From the NCBI RefSeq assembly GCF_001729765.1, contig NZ_CP017181.1, positions 744,001 to 808,000 of the forward strand: a stretch of DNA of 64,000 nt, in the 5' to 3' direction. Every line of letters starts with the position of its first letter. The stretch's first letter is position 1. The notes beneath the pieces were generated by a model. It was not told the DNA's origin and did no database searches. It saw only the letters and a program-made list of their open reading frames with translations. Source of the DNA: Enterobacter kobei (lineage in GTDB: Bacteria; Pseudomonadota; Gammaproteobacteria; Enterobacterales; Enterobacteriaceae). Shown here in pieces: positions 8,101-15,306 of the stretch. The position numbers and the translations under genes are program-made.

Positions 8101-8812
8101 GGTTTTTCTCCTTTACGGGGACGGGAGTCATACGGTGGATGAATTCATCAAGCAGTCGCAGCACCGCTTCTGGCGGCTCCTGAGCGACAAAATCAATTTC
8201 AATATCAATGTTTTGGGTGTCCGTTTTACCTTCATGGGGCTGGGGCGCCATGGTGACGAGGAAGTGGCCACGCTCTCCCTGTCCTGTTAGCGTGCTTATG
8301 GATTCGGTTGCATCACCGCGAACGGTCAGGCGCATCTTCATTCTCTCCATCGAGAGATTGCGCGGTGGTGCAAGCGTTACCAGCGGCACGTTCAAACGAT
8401 GCTCATCATCCAGCTGAAGCTCGGCGTAGTCGGGTTTGTAGCTACCGTCTGGAGCCTGCTCAAACAACTGGGAGAGCACGGCGATGTACTGATGGGTCAT
8501 ATACTGGTTGGCACTGAAAGCCGCGTGCTGGAGCCCTTGTACCAGGGTATCTAAGCCCATAGCGTGGTTGCCCTTGTTGCCGGCAGGAGGCGGCGGCGTA
8601 CCGTTATCGCCTCCACCGGCACCGCCGTTATTTCCCCCGTCATTGCCTCTGGTGTTGCCGTTTTCGCCGGAGGGAGCATGGGACGGCGTTATGTCCGGTG
8701 GATCTTCTGATGACAGCGTTGTCGGTTTATCCGCCGGGGTTTCGGGACTGGTTTCAGGCGTTACAGCGTCGGGCGATTTACGGCTGAACCAGAATCGACG
8801 TGAATCAGGCAT
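8093..8812 (-). CDS. DUF2589-like protein with a disordered N-terminal region
   Basis: 239 residues. Residues 1-85 are Pro/Thr/Ser-rich and then Gly/Asn-rich (repeats of GGNNGG type and PPPP), probably a flexible linker. From residue about 85 the layout follows DUF2589: a helix GLDTLVQGLQHAAFSANQYM, a strand RLNVPLVTLAP, the paired strands MKMRLTVRGD and IDIEIDFVAQ, and a C-terminal PPEAVLRLLDEFIHRM helix. The other DUF2589 protein of the operon has the same order and a matching PEALSRVVDYL end, so the two are diverged paralogues. ATG at 8812 follows AAGGAG at eight bases. The family has no known function. It overlaps the lysozyme gene by eight bases, so translation is probably coupled. Confidence 0.62.
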   Translation of the reverse strand: MPDSRRFWFSRKSPDAVTPETSPETPADKPTTLSSEDPPDITPSHAPSGENGNTRGNDGGNNGGAGGGDNGTPPPPAGNKGNHAMGLDTLVQGLQHAAFSANQYMTHQYIAVLSQLFEQAPDGSYKPDYAELQLDDEHRLNVPLVTLAPPRNLSMERMKMRLTVRGDATESISTLTGQGERGHFLVTMAPQPHEGKTDTQNIDIEIDFVAQEPPEAVLRLLDEFIHRMTPVPVKEKNHE

Positions 8813-8827
8813 GCTTTTTCTCCTTCA

Positions 8828-8856
8828 GGCAGGTGTCCGTAAGCCGGGCACCTGCC
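8828..8856. promoter_or_regulatory. intercistronic hairpin in the island operon
   Basis: An inverted repeat GGCAGGTG / CACCTGCC, extended by a further CCG/CGG pairing after one mismatch. It lies between the two DUF2589-type genes, 16 bases before the second start. No T run follows, so it is more likely an mRNA stabiliser or processing site than a terminator. Confidence 0.5.
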
Positions 8857-8891
8857 AGGGGTATTAAATGCGTTTGAATGTGTGGTGTGGG

Positions 8892-9563
8892 TTAACCGTT
8901 ACCCCCTTGAGGCGGCGCGACCGGGGCAGGGGCCGGTGCTGGGGTAATCAGACCTGAACTGTTGGTGGCAGGCAGTGTGGCAGGCTGATCTTCTGCGCGT
9001 TGTGCCGGTTTGGTGGCAGCATTTGTCAGATAATCGACCACGCGGCTGAGCGCCTCCGGCATCGGCTGACGTTTTACAGAGGTGTGGATGGAGTATTTGG
9101 CTCGGGTATCGGTCGAGCGGGTCTGTTCTGACTTATGGCTAACACTCCCCTTCACGCTGACGGAGAATGGACCCCAGCCGATTTTGCCCTCAAGGGAGCC
9201 TTCCTGGCTGCTGCTTTCGTTGCTGGCTGCGCTCTGGTGGATCTCAAGCTCGAAGTCGATAGTCCCTTCTTCGATACAGATGATGGGATGCACGACTGCC
9301 GCGAGCAGAGGAATACGCATGACTTTGGTCTGTGTACCGGTCGTCACGCCTTTCTCATCGACGAGCGTTTCCTCATAATCAAACTGTACCGAAACGGCCT
9401 TGCCGTCCTTAATACAGACACTTAATAAGAAATCGGTATAACTTTTTGCTGCCTGGGTTTGGGCTTTAATCATTGCCTGTAGTGGCGCAGAAATCATACT
9501 GTCTAGCGGCAATGAACTAATAACTGAACCTATAAATCCGGCATCAACATTTGCATCTGGCAT
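8892..9563 (-). CDS. DUF2589 family protein
   Basis: A 223-residue protein with the DUF2589 layout: an N-terminal SLPLDSMISAPLQAMIKAQTQ helix region typical of the family, then AAKSYTDFLLSVC, the strand MRIPLLAAVVHP, IEEGTIDFELEIHQ, a Gly/Ser-rich turn with WGPFSVSVKGSVS, and the end PEALSRVVDYLTNAA. The last 40 residues are Pro/Ala-rich (APAPAPVAPPQGG). No signal peptide or membrane helix is obvious. The function of the family is unknown. It is the first gene of the operon with the second DUF2589-type protein, the lysozyme and the nitrilase-like protein, and is divergent from the response regulator gene. ATG at 9563 follows GAGGAA. Confidence 0.78.
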   Translation of the reverse strand: MPDANVDAGFIGSVISSLPLDSMISAPLQAMIKAQTQAAKSYTDFLLSVCIKDGKAVSVQFDYEETLVDEKGVTTGTQTKVMRIPLLAAVVHPIICIEEGTIDFELEIHQSAASNESSSQEGSLEGKIGWGPFSVSVKGSVSHKSEQTRSTDTRAKYSIHTSVKRQPMPEALSRVVDYLTNAATKPAQRAEDQPATLPATNSSGLITPAPAPAPVAPPQGGNG

Positions 9564-9875
9564 AATTCATTCCTCGATATTTTGGTGGTTGCAGAATATG
9601 TCTGCCCCTTAATCATGGATATCGATGAATAAAGCATCTATGAGCGTAAAGTTATGTTTTCAGAAATCATTCCGTCTGTATGGAATGGCCTGTATCGAAA
9701 GTTACATGGCGAAATGTGACGGGCTGTGCTTAATAAATTAAACCGGCATTACTCCTGCAATTGAAAATTTCATCTGGTGTTATTGCTTTTCATCGCACAG
9801 CAGCTCTCGCGTTGAGGTCTGTATGAGGTTTTTAAGTGCCGCTAACAAGATAACGATTATTTAAGTGGGACGACA
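9564..9875. promoter_or_regulatory. divergent promoter region of the island
   Basis: 312 bases, AT-rich, between the DUF2589 operon (minus) and the response regulator gene (plus). It must hold both promoters. An inverted repeat CATTCC / GGAATG (9668-9673 and 9682-9687, eight-base gap) is a candidate regulator site. No protein gene is seen in it. Confidence 0.45.
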
Positions 9876-10054
9876 ATGAATATACTTATTTATGATGAAT
9901 TGCCGCTGTTCATTCATGGCATCCGATGCCGTTGGGCTGAACTTGCGCCCGCACTACATATCACAGCAGCACATAGCGAAGATGAGGTCTGGAAAGGGTG
10001 GTAATGGTGCCAACTTACTGATTTAGTGTACGATGGTGTTTTTGAGGTGCTCCC

Positions 10055-10330
10055 GTGGCTTCCATCTCCATCAGTTGTCCCTCCTGCTCAGCTACTGAAG
10101 GCGTGGTGCGTAACGGTAAAAGTACTGCCGGACATCAGCGCTATCTCTGCTCTCACTGCCGTAAAACATGGCAGCTACAGTTCACTTACACCGCCTCTCA
10201 GCCCGGTACACACCAGAAAATCATTGATATGGCCATGAATGGTGTTGGATGCCGGGCAACCGCCCGCATTATGGGCGTTGGCCTCAACACGATTTTACGT
10301 CACTTAAAAAACTCAGGCCGCAGTCGGTAA
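10055..10330 (+). CDS. insA: IS1 protein InsA
   Basis: 91 residues from a GTG start. A zinc-finger motif (CPSC ... CSHC) and a C-terminal helix-turn-helix are visible. InsA alone binds the IS1 ends and represses; a -1 shift at A6C (10306-10312) fuses it to the InsB frame to give the InsAB' transposase. Confidence 0.95.
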   Translation: MASISISCPSCSATEGVVRNGKSTAGHQRYLCSHCRKTWQLQFTYTASQPGTHQKIIDMAMNGVGCRATARIMGVGLNTILRHLKNSGRSR

Positions 10331-10752
10331 CCTCGCGCATACAGCCGGGCAGTGATGTGATTGTCTGCGCTGAAATGGACGAACAGTGGGGCTACGTCGG
10401 TGCTAAATCACGTCAGCGCTGGCTGTTTTACGCGTATGACAGGATACGGAGGACGGTTGTGGCGCACGTCTTCGGTGAACGCACTCTGGCCACACTGGAG
10501 CGTCTTCTGAGCCTGCTGTCGGCCTTTGAGGTCGTGGTATGGATGACGGATGGCTGGCCGCTGTATGAATCCCGCCTGAAGGGAAAGCTGCACGTAATCA
10601 GCAAGCGTTACACTCAGCGAATTGAGCGGCATAACCTGAATCTGAGACAACATCTGGCAAGGCTGGGACGGAAGTCACTGTCGTTCTCAAAATCGGTGGA
10701 GCTGCATGACAAGGTCATCGGGCATTATCTGAACATAAAACACTATCAGTAA
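10249..10752 (+). CDS. insB: IS1 transposase frame InsB
   Basis: A 167-residue frame that overlaps insA. It holds the catalytic part of the IS1 transposase ([27 protein letters not shown] and the late [17 protein letters not shown] with the DDE-type Glu). It is normally expressed as InsAB' by frameshifting from insA, not from its own ATG. Confidence 0.95.
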   Translation: MPGNRPHYGRWPQHDFTSLKKLRPQSVTSRIQPGSDVIVCAEMDEQWGYVGAKSRQRWLFYAYDRIRRTVVAHVFGERTLATLERLLSLLSAFEVVVWMTDGWPLYESRLKGKLHVISKRYTQRIERHNLNLRQHLARLGRKSLSFSKSVELHDKVIGHYLNIKHYQ

Positions 10753-11289
10753 GTTGGAGTCATTACCGGAAAGGGTTAATAAAAAACCGGGCTGATATTA
10801 TTATTCTGGATGCTGATTACGAGATTGAGAAAAAAATAGCATTATTAACGCAGTTAACATCACAGGCGGATCATGTTTTCGTGTTGATGAACTTTTCACG
10901 GCTGGATAATGTAAACCCGATTTGTTTTTTGGAGAATGGTGCCGCCGGGATTTTGACAAAGAAAATGGAGTCGGAAGAGTTATTGCAGGCGATCGAATGG
11001 GTGCGGCAAGGGAGAATATATTTACCGGATAGTTGCCTGCGTGAGCATAAATTAATACGAATGCATAATTCCCCGCCCCCTTTGCGCACACTCTCACCCC
11101 GGCAGCGCGAGATCCTGCATCTTGTTGTGCAGGGACACAGTAATAAACAAATTTGTCGTGTGCTGGGGATTGCGGAAGGAACGGTTAAGAATCATCTCCA
11201 TGCCTTGTTTCGTCAACTGGGTGTCAGAAATCGTACGGAAGCGGCGATGATACTGGCACAAACGCCGGTTTAAGAAACAAACAAAATAA

Positions 11290-11323
11290 TAAAGAAGGAA
11301 AAATCATCGCTTTTCCTTCTTTA
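11290..11323. terminator. bidirectional terminator between the island and speD
   Basis: A perfect 13-bp stem TAAAGAAGGAAAA / TTTTCCTTCTTTA with an eight-base loop, between the convergent response regulator gene and speD. It has A and T runs on both sides and works for either strand. It marks the right edge of the accessory island. Confidence 0.8.
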
Positions 11324-11339
11324 TCCGTTTGCATGCGTG

Positions 11340-12134
11340 TTACACGGCAGGAATATTGCGGCCGTAGTAGATTTCCCGCATCTCTTTCCAGAGCAGGTCG
11401 GTAATGGCCTTGCGCTCGTCTTCGCTCAAATCTTCTGGTCGGGTGTGGAACATGTAGTGCTTAAGGTCAAACTCCTTAAGTAACATCTTGGTATGGAAGA
11501 TGTTTTCCTGATACACGTTCACATCCATCATGTCATACAGCGACTTCATGTCGTCAGACATAAAGTTCTGGATGGAGTTGATCTCATGGTCGATGAAGTG
11601 CTTCATCCCGTTGATATCGCGGGTAAAGCCGCGCACGCGATAATCAATGGTCACGATGTCCGATTCCAGCTGGTGGATTAAATAGTTCAGCGCGTTTAGC
11701 GGGGAAATCACGCCACAGGTCGACACTTCTATGTCAGCCCGGAAAGTACACAGCCCACCTTCCGGGTGGCTCTCCGGATAGGTGTGCACGCAGATATGGC
11801 TTTTATCGAGGTGCGCGACGACCACTTCCGGCAGCGGGCCCGGATGCTCCGTTTTGTCGATAAGCTTCGGGTCGACCGGCTCTTCGCTGACCAGAATGGT
11901 CACGCTGGCACCCTGGGGTTCGTAATCCTGACGCGCGATGTTCAGGATGTTGGCGCCAATGATTGAACAGGTTTCTGTCAGGATCTCGGTCAGACGGTTG
12001 GCGTTGTAGAGTTCGTCGATATAGGCGATGTAACCATCGCGTTCTTCCGCTGTTTTGGCATAGCAGATATCGTAAATACAAAAACTCAGGCTTTTGGTCA
12101 GGTTGTTAAAGCCATGCAGTTTAAGCTTTTTCAA
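11340..12134 (-). CDS. speD: S-adenosylmethionine decarboxylase proenzyme
   Basis: 264 residues, the E. coli length. The proenzyme cleaves itself at Lys111-Ser112 ([13 protein letters not shown]) to make the pyruvoyl group used for decarboxylating S-adenosylmethionine, which supplies the aminopropyl donor for spermidine. The start codon is TTG at 12134, directly after the TAA stop of speE. AGGGGGTGA inside the end of speE serves as its ribosome binding site. No ATG near the conserved N terminus ([11 protein letters not shown]) exists, so TTG is well supported. It forms the usual speED operon. Confidence 0.97.
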   Translation of the reverse strand: MKKLKLHGFNNLTKSLSFCIYDICYAKTAEERDGYIAYIDELYNANRLTEILTETCSIIGANILNIARQDYEPQGASVTILVSEEPVDPKLIDKTEHPGPLPEVVVAHLDKSHICVHTYPESHPEGGLCTFRADIEVSTCGVISPLNALNYLIHQLESDIVTIDYRVRGFTRDINGMKHFIDHEINSIQNFMSDDMKSLYDMMDVNVYQENIFHTKMLLKEFDLKHYMFHTRPEDLSEDERKAITDLLWKEMREIYYGRNIPAV

Positions 12135-13004
12135 TTAGCTCACCCCCTTAGTGGATAATGCGTCTTGCAGGTACTGCGGCAGCGCAAACGCGGCGGTATG
12201 AATTGCCGGATTGTAGTAGCGGCACGTGAGACCAGCCTGATGGAAGCGGGCCTGAATAATTTCAGTCGAGAGGTGGCGCAGCACGTCGTTATCCGTCGCC
12301 CAGGCAAAGGTCATGATCCCGCCGTAATAGGTAGGAATGGCCGCCTGATAGAAGCTGACGTCAGAAAAATAGGTGCTGAGCTTGCGATGGCTGTCGAGCG
12401 CTTCATCCTGCTGCAGGAAGCAGACGCCGTTTTGTGCGACAAAGATCCCGCCAGGGTTCAGGCAGCGCTTACAGCCTTCGTAGAACGAGGAGGTAAACAG
12501 CGATGCACCCGGGCCGATAGGGTCGGTGCAGTCGGAGATAATGACGTCAAAGGTCTGCGAGGTCTGGTTAACGAAGTTAACGCCGTCGTCAATCACCAGG
12601 TTAAACCGCGGATCGTCATAGCTACCGGCATTGTGGTTGGGCAGGTACTGACGGCAGAAAGAGACCACACCCGCGTCGATCTCGACCATCGTAATGGTTT
12701 CAATCGATTGATGACGGGACACTTCACGCAGCATTGCGCCGTCGCCACCGCCGATAATCAGAACGTGTTTCGCGTGCCCGTGCGCCAGCAGCGGAACGTG
12801 GGTCATCATCTCGTGATAGATAAACTCGTCACGCTCGGTCGTTTGTACTACGCCATCCAGTGCCATGACGCGGCCAAAAGCGGCATTCTCAAAGATGATG
12901 AGATCCTGGTGATCGGTTTTCTCATGATAGAGCACGTTATCAACGGCAAAATACTGACCAAACTGGTCATGCAGTGTTTCATGCCACAACGTGTGGTCGG
13001 CCAT
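12135..13004 (-). CDS. speE: spermidine synthase
   Basis: 289 residues. It transfers the aminopropyl group of decarboxylated S-adenosylmethionine to putrescine. The Rossmann-fold binding loop [15 protein letters not shown], the acidic MVEIDAG strand end and the catalytic [10 protein letters not shown] are all present. ATG at 13004 follows AAAGGAGT. The N terminus ([17 protein letters not shown]) differs from E. coli only in the first few residues. It is the first gene of speED. An inverted repeat CTATAACC / GGTTATAG (13070-13095) lies in the upstream region, of unknown meaning. Confidence 0.97.
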   Translation of the reverse strand: MADHTLWHETLHDQFGQYFAVDNVLYHEKTDHQDLIIFENAAFGRVMALDGVVQTTERDEFIYHEMMTHVPLLAHGHAKHVLIIGGGDGAMLREVSRHQSIETITMVEIDAGVVSFCRQYLPNHNAGSYDDPRFNLVIDDGVNFVNQTSQTFDVIISDCTDPIGPGASLFTSSFYEGCKRCLNPGGIFVAQNGVCFLQQDEALDSHRKLSTYFSDVSFYQAAIPTYYGGIMTFAWATDNDVLRHLSTEIIQARFHQAGLTCRYYNPAIHTAAFALPQYLQDALSTKGVS

Positions 13005-13119
13005 ACGCGGACTACTCCTTTGTTAACATCCGTAACACTCATAAAAAATGAGCGAAACATGATAGCTAACTATAACCATGGTTGCACGGTTATAGGGTGA
13101 ACAGGGGGCGTCGGGAAGA

Positions 13120-13467
13120 TTATTTCACGTAGGCGAGCAGGCTGAGTGAATCGCGAGCCAGCGCTTTGCATTTTTTAGCCGTGGGAATGCCAATACCGCT
13201 CAAGTCACGGTAACTGTCTTCACCGAGCGCCTTCATGTCAAAGCTGTCGTAGTTGCTGAGATCCCATTGGTTCTGCTGGGCGAAAAAGACCAGCGCACGG
13301 CGAATTTGCCCGTTGGGTAAATTTTGGTAGCCACAATCATTTTTCAGGAATACAAAAACCGCCGTCAGGTCGGCCATATCTTCCGCTTCATTTTCACTGA
13401 GCGCATAGCTGTTCGCACACATTGCCATCAGGCTACCGAACAAAATTGTCCTGAAAAACGTCTTCAT
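13120..13467 (-). CDS. yacC: YacC, PulS/OutS pilotin-like exported protein
   Basis: 115 residues, the E. coli length and almost identical to it. A signal peptide ([22 protein letters not shown]) is followed by a small helical domain with two Cys (NDCGYQ and KKCKAL) likely to form a disulphide, as in PulS/OutS pilotins. Real function is unknown; no secretin gene lies near. ATG at 13467 is chosen by the signal peptide; the upstream open frame overlaps the cueO promoter. It is divergent from cueO. Confidence 0.9.
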   Translation of the reverse strand: MKTFFRTILFGSLMAMCANSYALSENEAEDMADLTAVFVFLKNDCGYQNLPNGQIRRALVFFAQQNQWDLSNYDSFDMKALGEDSYRDLSGIGIPTAKKCKALARDSLSLLAYVK

Positions 13468-13547
13468 TGCTTCTACCACTTCTTCACGGAAAATTAACGT
13501 TAGCATACTTGATGCCAGTGCGACGATCTTTATTATTGCCGCCCGAC

Positions 13548-13578
13548 TTGACCTTCCGGTAAGGGGAGGGTTTATGCT
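13548..13578 (+). promoter_or_regulatory. CueR-type cueO promoter
   Basis: A -35 box TTGACC (13548-13553), a 19-base spacer and a -10 box TATGCT (13573-13578). The spacer holds the dyad CCTTCC ... GGGAGG. A 19-base spacer with such a dyad is the mark of MerR-family promoters; in E. coli cueO is switched on by CueR when copper is present. Confidence 0.85.
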
Positions 13579-13612
13579 CAAAAGATCGCCTGCTGGAAAT
13601 AAGGAAATGAAC

Positions 13613-15172
13613 ATGCAACGTCGTGATTTTTTAAAATATTCTGTTGCGCTGGGGGCTGCCAGCGCACTACCACTCTGGAGCCGCGCCGTTTTCGCGGCTG
13701 AAAGACCTGCCTTACCCATCCCTGATTTACTGACCGCTGACGCCCGTAGCCGTATCCAGCTCGTTGTTCAGTCCGGTCAAACGTCCTTTGGCGGGCACAA
13801 CGCCACGACGTGGGGCTATAACGGCAATTTGCTCGGTCCGGCGCTTCAGCTACGTAAAGGGAAAGCGGTGACGGTGGATATCCACAACACGCTCGCAGAA
13901 GAGACGACGCTCCACTGGCACGGGCTGGAAGTGCCGGGTGAAGTCGACGGTGGACCACAGGGCATTATCAAGGCCGGTGGTAAACGTAGCGTGACTTTTA
14001 CGCCCGAGCAGCGTGCGGCGACCTGCTGGTTCCATCCGCATCAGCATGGCAAAACCGGCCATCAGGTGGCGATGGGGCTGGCCGGGCTGGTGCTGATTGA
14101 AGACGATGAAAGCCGCCTGCTGCGTCTGCCGAAACAGTGGGGCATCGATGATGTGCCGGTGATTGTGCAGGACAAAAAATTCACCGCAGACGGGCAGATT
14201 GACTACCAGCTGGACGTCATGAGCGCGGCGGTCGGCTGGTTCGGGGATACGCTGCTGACCAACGGTGCGATTTACCCTCAGCACGCCGCGCCAAAAGGCT
14301 GGCTGCGTTTACGTCTGCTTAACGGCTGTAACGCGCGTTCCCTTAATTTTGCGACCAGTGATAAACGCCCTTTGTACGTGGTCGCCAGCGACGGGGGGCT
14401 TCTGCCCGAGCCAGTTAAAGTGGATGCGCTGCCGATGCTCATGGGGGAGCGCTTTGAGGTGCTGGTGGATATCAGCGACGGCAAGGCGTTTGACCTGGTG
14501 ACCCTCCCGGTCAGCCAGATGGGGATGGCGGTTGCGCCATTTGATAAGCCGCATCCAGTGTTACGCATTCAGCCGTTACTGGTTACCGCGTCGGGCACGC
14601 TGCCGGATACGTTAACCACGCTGCCTGCACTCCCGTCGCTTGACGGGCTCACGCAACGCAAGCTTCAGCTCTCCATGGACCCGATGCTCGACATGATGGG
14701 CATGCAGGCGCTGATGAAGAAGTATGGCAATCAGGCAATGGCGGGAATGCATCACGGTCAGATGATGGGCCATATGAATATGGACCACGGCAAAATGGGC
14801 GGCATGGATCATGGCGGTCATGGCTTTGATTTCCACAACGCCAATAAGATCAACGGTAAAGCGTTTGATATGAACGCGCCGATGTTTGCCGCTACAAAAG
14901 GGCAGTTTGAGCGCTGGGTGATTTCAGGCGAAGGCGACATGATGCTGCACCCGTTCCACATCCACGGCACGCAGTTCCGCATTCTTTCTGAGAACGGCAA
15001 CGCGCCGGATGCGCATCGCGCAGGCTGGAAGGACACCGTGAGAGTGGAGGGCGGCGTGAGCGAGGTGCTGGTGAAGTTTGACCACGACGCGCCGAAGGAG
15101 TTTGCCTACATGGCGCATTGCCATCTGCTGGAGCATGAAGATACGGGGATGATGCTCGGTTTTACCGTATAA
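13613..15172 (+). CDS. cueO: multicopper oxidase CueO
   Basis: 519 residues. It is a periplasmic cuprous oxidase that protects against copper. It is exported folded by the Tat route: twin-arginine motif RRDFLKY at residues 3-9. Copper ligands are in [22 protein letters not shown] and [14 protein letters not shown]. The Met/His-rich stretch around residues 365-410 ([37 protein letters not shown]) is the typical regulatory copper-binding insert. The start is ATG at 13613, seven bases after AAGGA; an ATG at 13607 is too close to that site. The gene stands alone behind its CueR promoter. Confidence 0.97.
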   Translation: MQRRDFLKYSVALGAASALPLWSRAVFAAERPALPIPDLLTADARSRIQLVVQSGQTSFGGHNATTWGYNGNLLGPALQLRKGKAVTVDIHNTLAEETTLHWHGLEVPGEVDGGPQGIIKAGGKRSVTFTPEQRAATCWFHPHQHGKTGHQVAMGLAGLVLIEDDESRLLRLPKQWGIDDVPVIVQDKKFTADGQIDYQLDVMSAAVGWFGDTLLTNGAIYPQHAAPKGWLRLRLLNGCNARSLNFATSDKRPLYVVASDGGLLPEPVKVDALPMLMGERFEVLVDISDGKAFDLVTLPVSQMGMAVAPFDKPHPVLRIQPLLVTASGTLPDTLTTLPALPSLDGLTQRKLQLSMDPMLDMMGMQALMKKYGNQAMAGMHHGQMMGHMNMDHGKMGGMDHGGHGFDFHNANKINGKAFDMNAPMFAATKGQFERWVISGEGDMMLHPFHIHGTQFRILSENGNAPDAHRAGWKDTVRVEGGVSEVLVKFDHDAPKEFAYMAHCHLLEHEDTGMMLGFTV

Positions 15173-15178
15173 AAAAAG

Positions 15179-15210
15179 CCGGGTGGCGGCTTCGCCTTAC
15201 CCGGCCTACT
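15179..15210. repeat. REP palindrome
   Basis: Identical over its length to the copy at 170-201, placed six bases after the cueO stop codon. Confidence 0.85.
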
Positions 15211-15220
15211 TTTCGCTGGT

Positions 15221-15265
15221 GCGGCCTGATGCCCTCACCCTGACCCTCTCCCACGGGGAGAGGGA
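15221..15265 (+). repeat. intergenic repeat, copy 2 of 5
   Basis: Reads GCGGCCTGATGCCCTCACCC, then the CTCTCCC / GGGAGAG dyad. It lies between the REP element and the cueO/gcd terminator. Confidence 0.85.
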
Positions 15266-15276
15266 ACAGACACTAA

Positions 15277-15306
15277 AAACGGCAACTTTCGTTGCCGTTT
15301 TGCTTT
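15277..15306. terminator. bidirectional cueO/gcd terminator
   Basis: A perfect 10-bp stem AAACGGCAAC / GTTGCCGTTT with a four-base loop between convergent genes. The T run reaches the gcd stop codon. The hairpin and its flanks resemble the hpt/can terminator at 18510. Confidence 0.88.

Larger units (their letters stand above)
10000..10767 (+). mobile_element. IS1, copy 1
   Basis: Exactly 768 bases, with IS1 ends GGTAATGGTGCCAACTTACT at the left and the inverted CAGTAAGTTGGAGTCATTACC type end at the right. It is flanked by a perfect 9-bp target duplication GGAAAGGGT (9991-9999 and 10768-10776). It carries insA and insB with the A6C frameshift site. It splits the response regulator gene. The second copy (43494-44261) encodes identical proteins. 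Confidence 0.98.
9876..11273 (+). pseudogene. NarL/LuxR-family response regulator, split by IS1
   Basis: ATG at 9876 (GGGA upstream) starts a frame that meets IS1 at base 124. Removing IS1 and one copy of the 9-bp duplication rejoins it to the frame ending at 11273, giving 206 residues. The N-terminal part is a receiver-like domain: acidic pair Asp7-Glu8, presumed phosphoacceptor Asp53 in DIIILDADY, Lys103 in GILTKK. Residues about 145-202 are a LuxR-type helix-turn-helix (LSPRQREILHLVVQGHSNKQI, then GTVKNHLHALFRQLGV). No histidine kinase is encoded nearby. Its divergent position suggests that it controls the DUF2589 operon. As it stands the product would stop two residues into IS1. The downstream part alone could in principle make a DNA-binding fragment from ATG at 10887, but no such start is supported. 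Confidence 0.9.

Noticed and set aside
6661..11273. Remnant prophage
   Set aside because: Lysozyme is the only phage-type gene; no integrase, holin, structural or regulatory phage genes and no attachment site were seen.
12165..13100. Long plus-strand ORF of 311 codons
   Set aside because: It is the antisense shadow of speE, which is fully conserved on the other strand.
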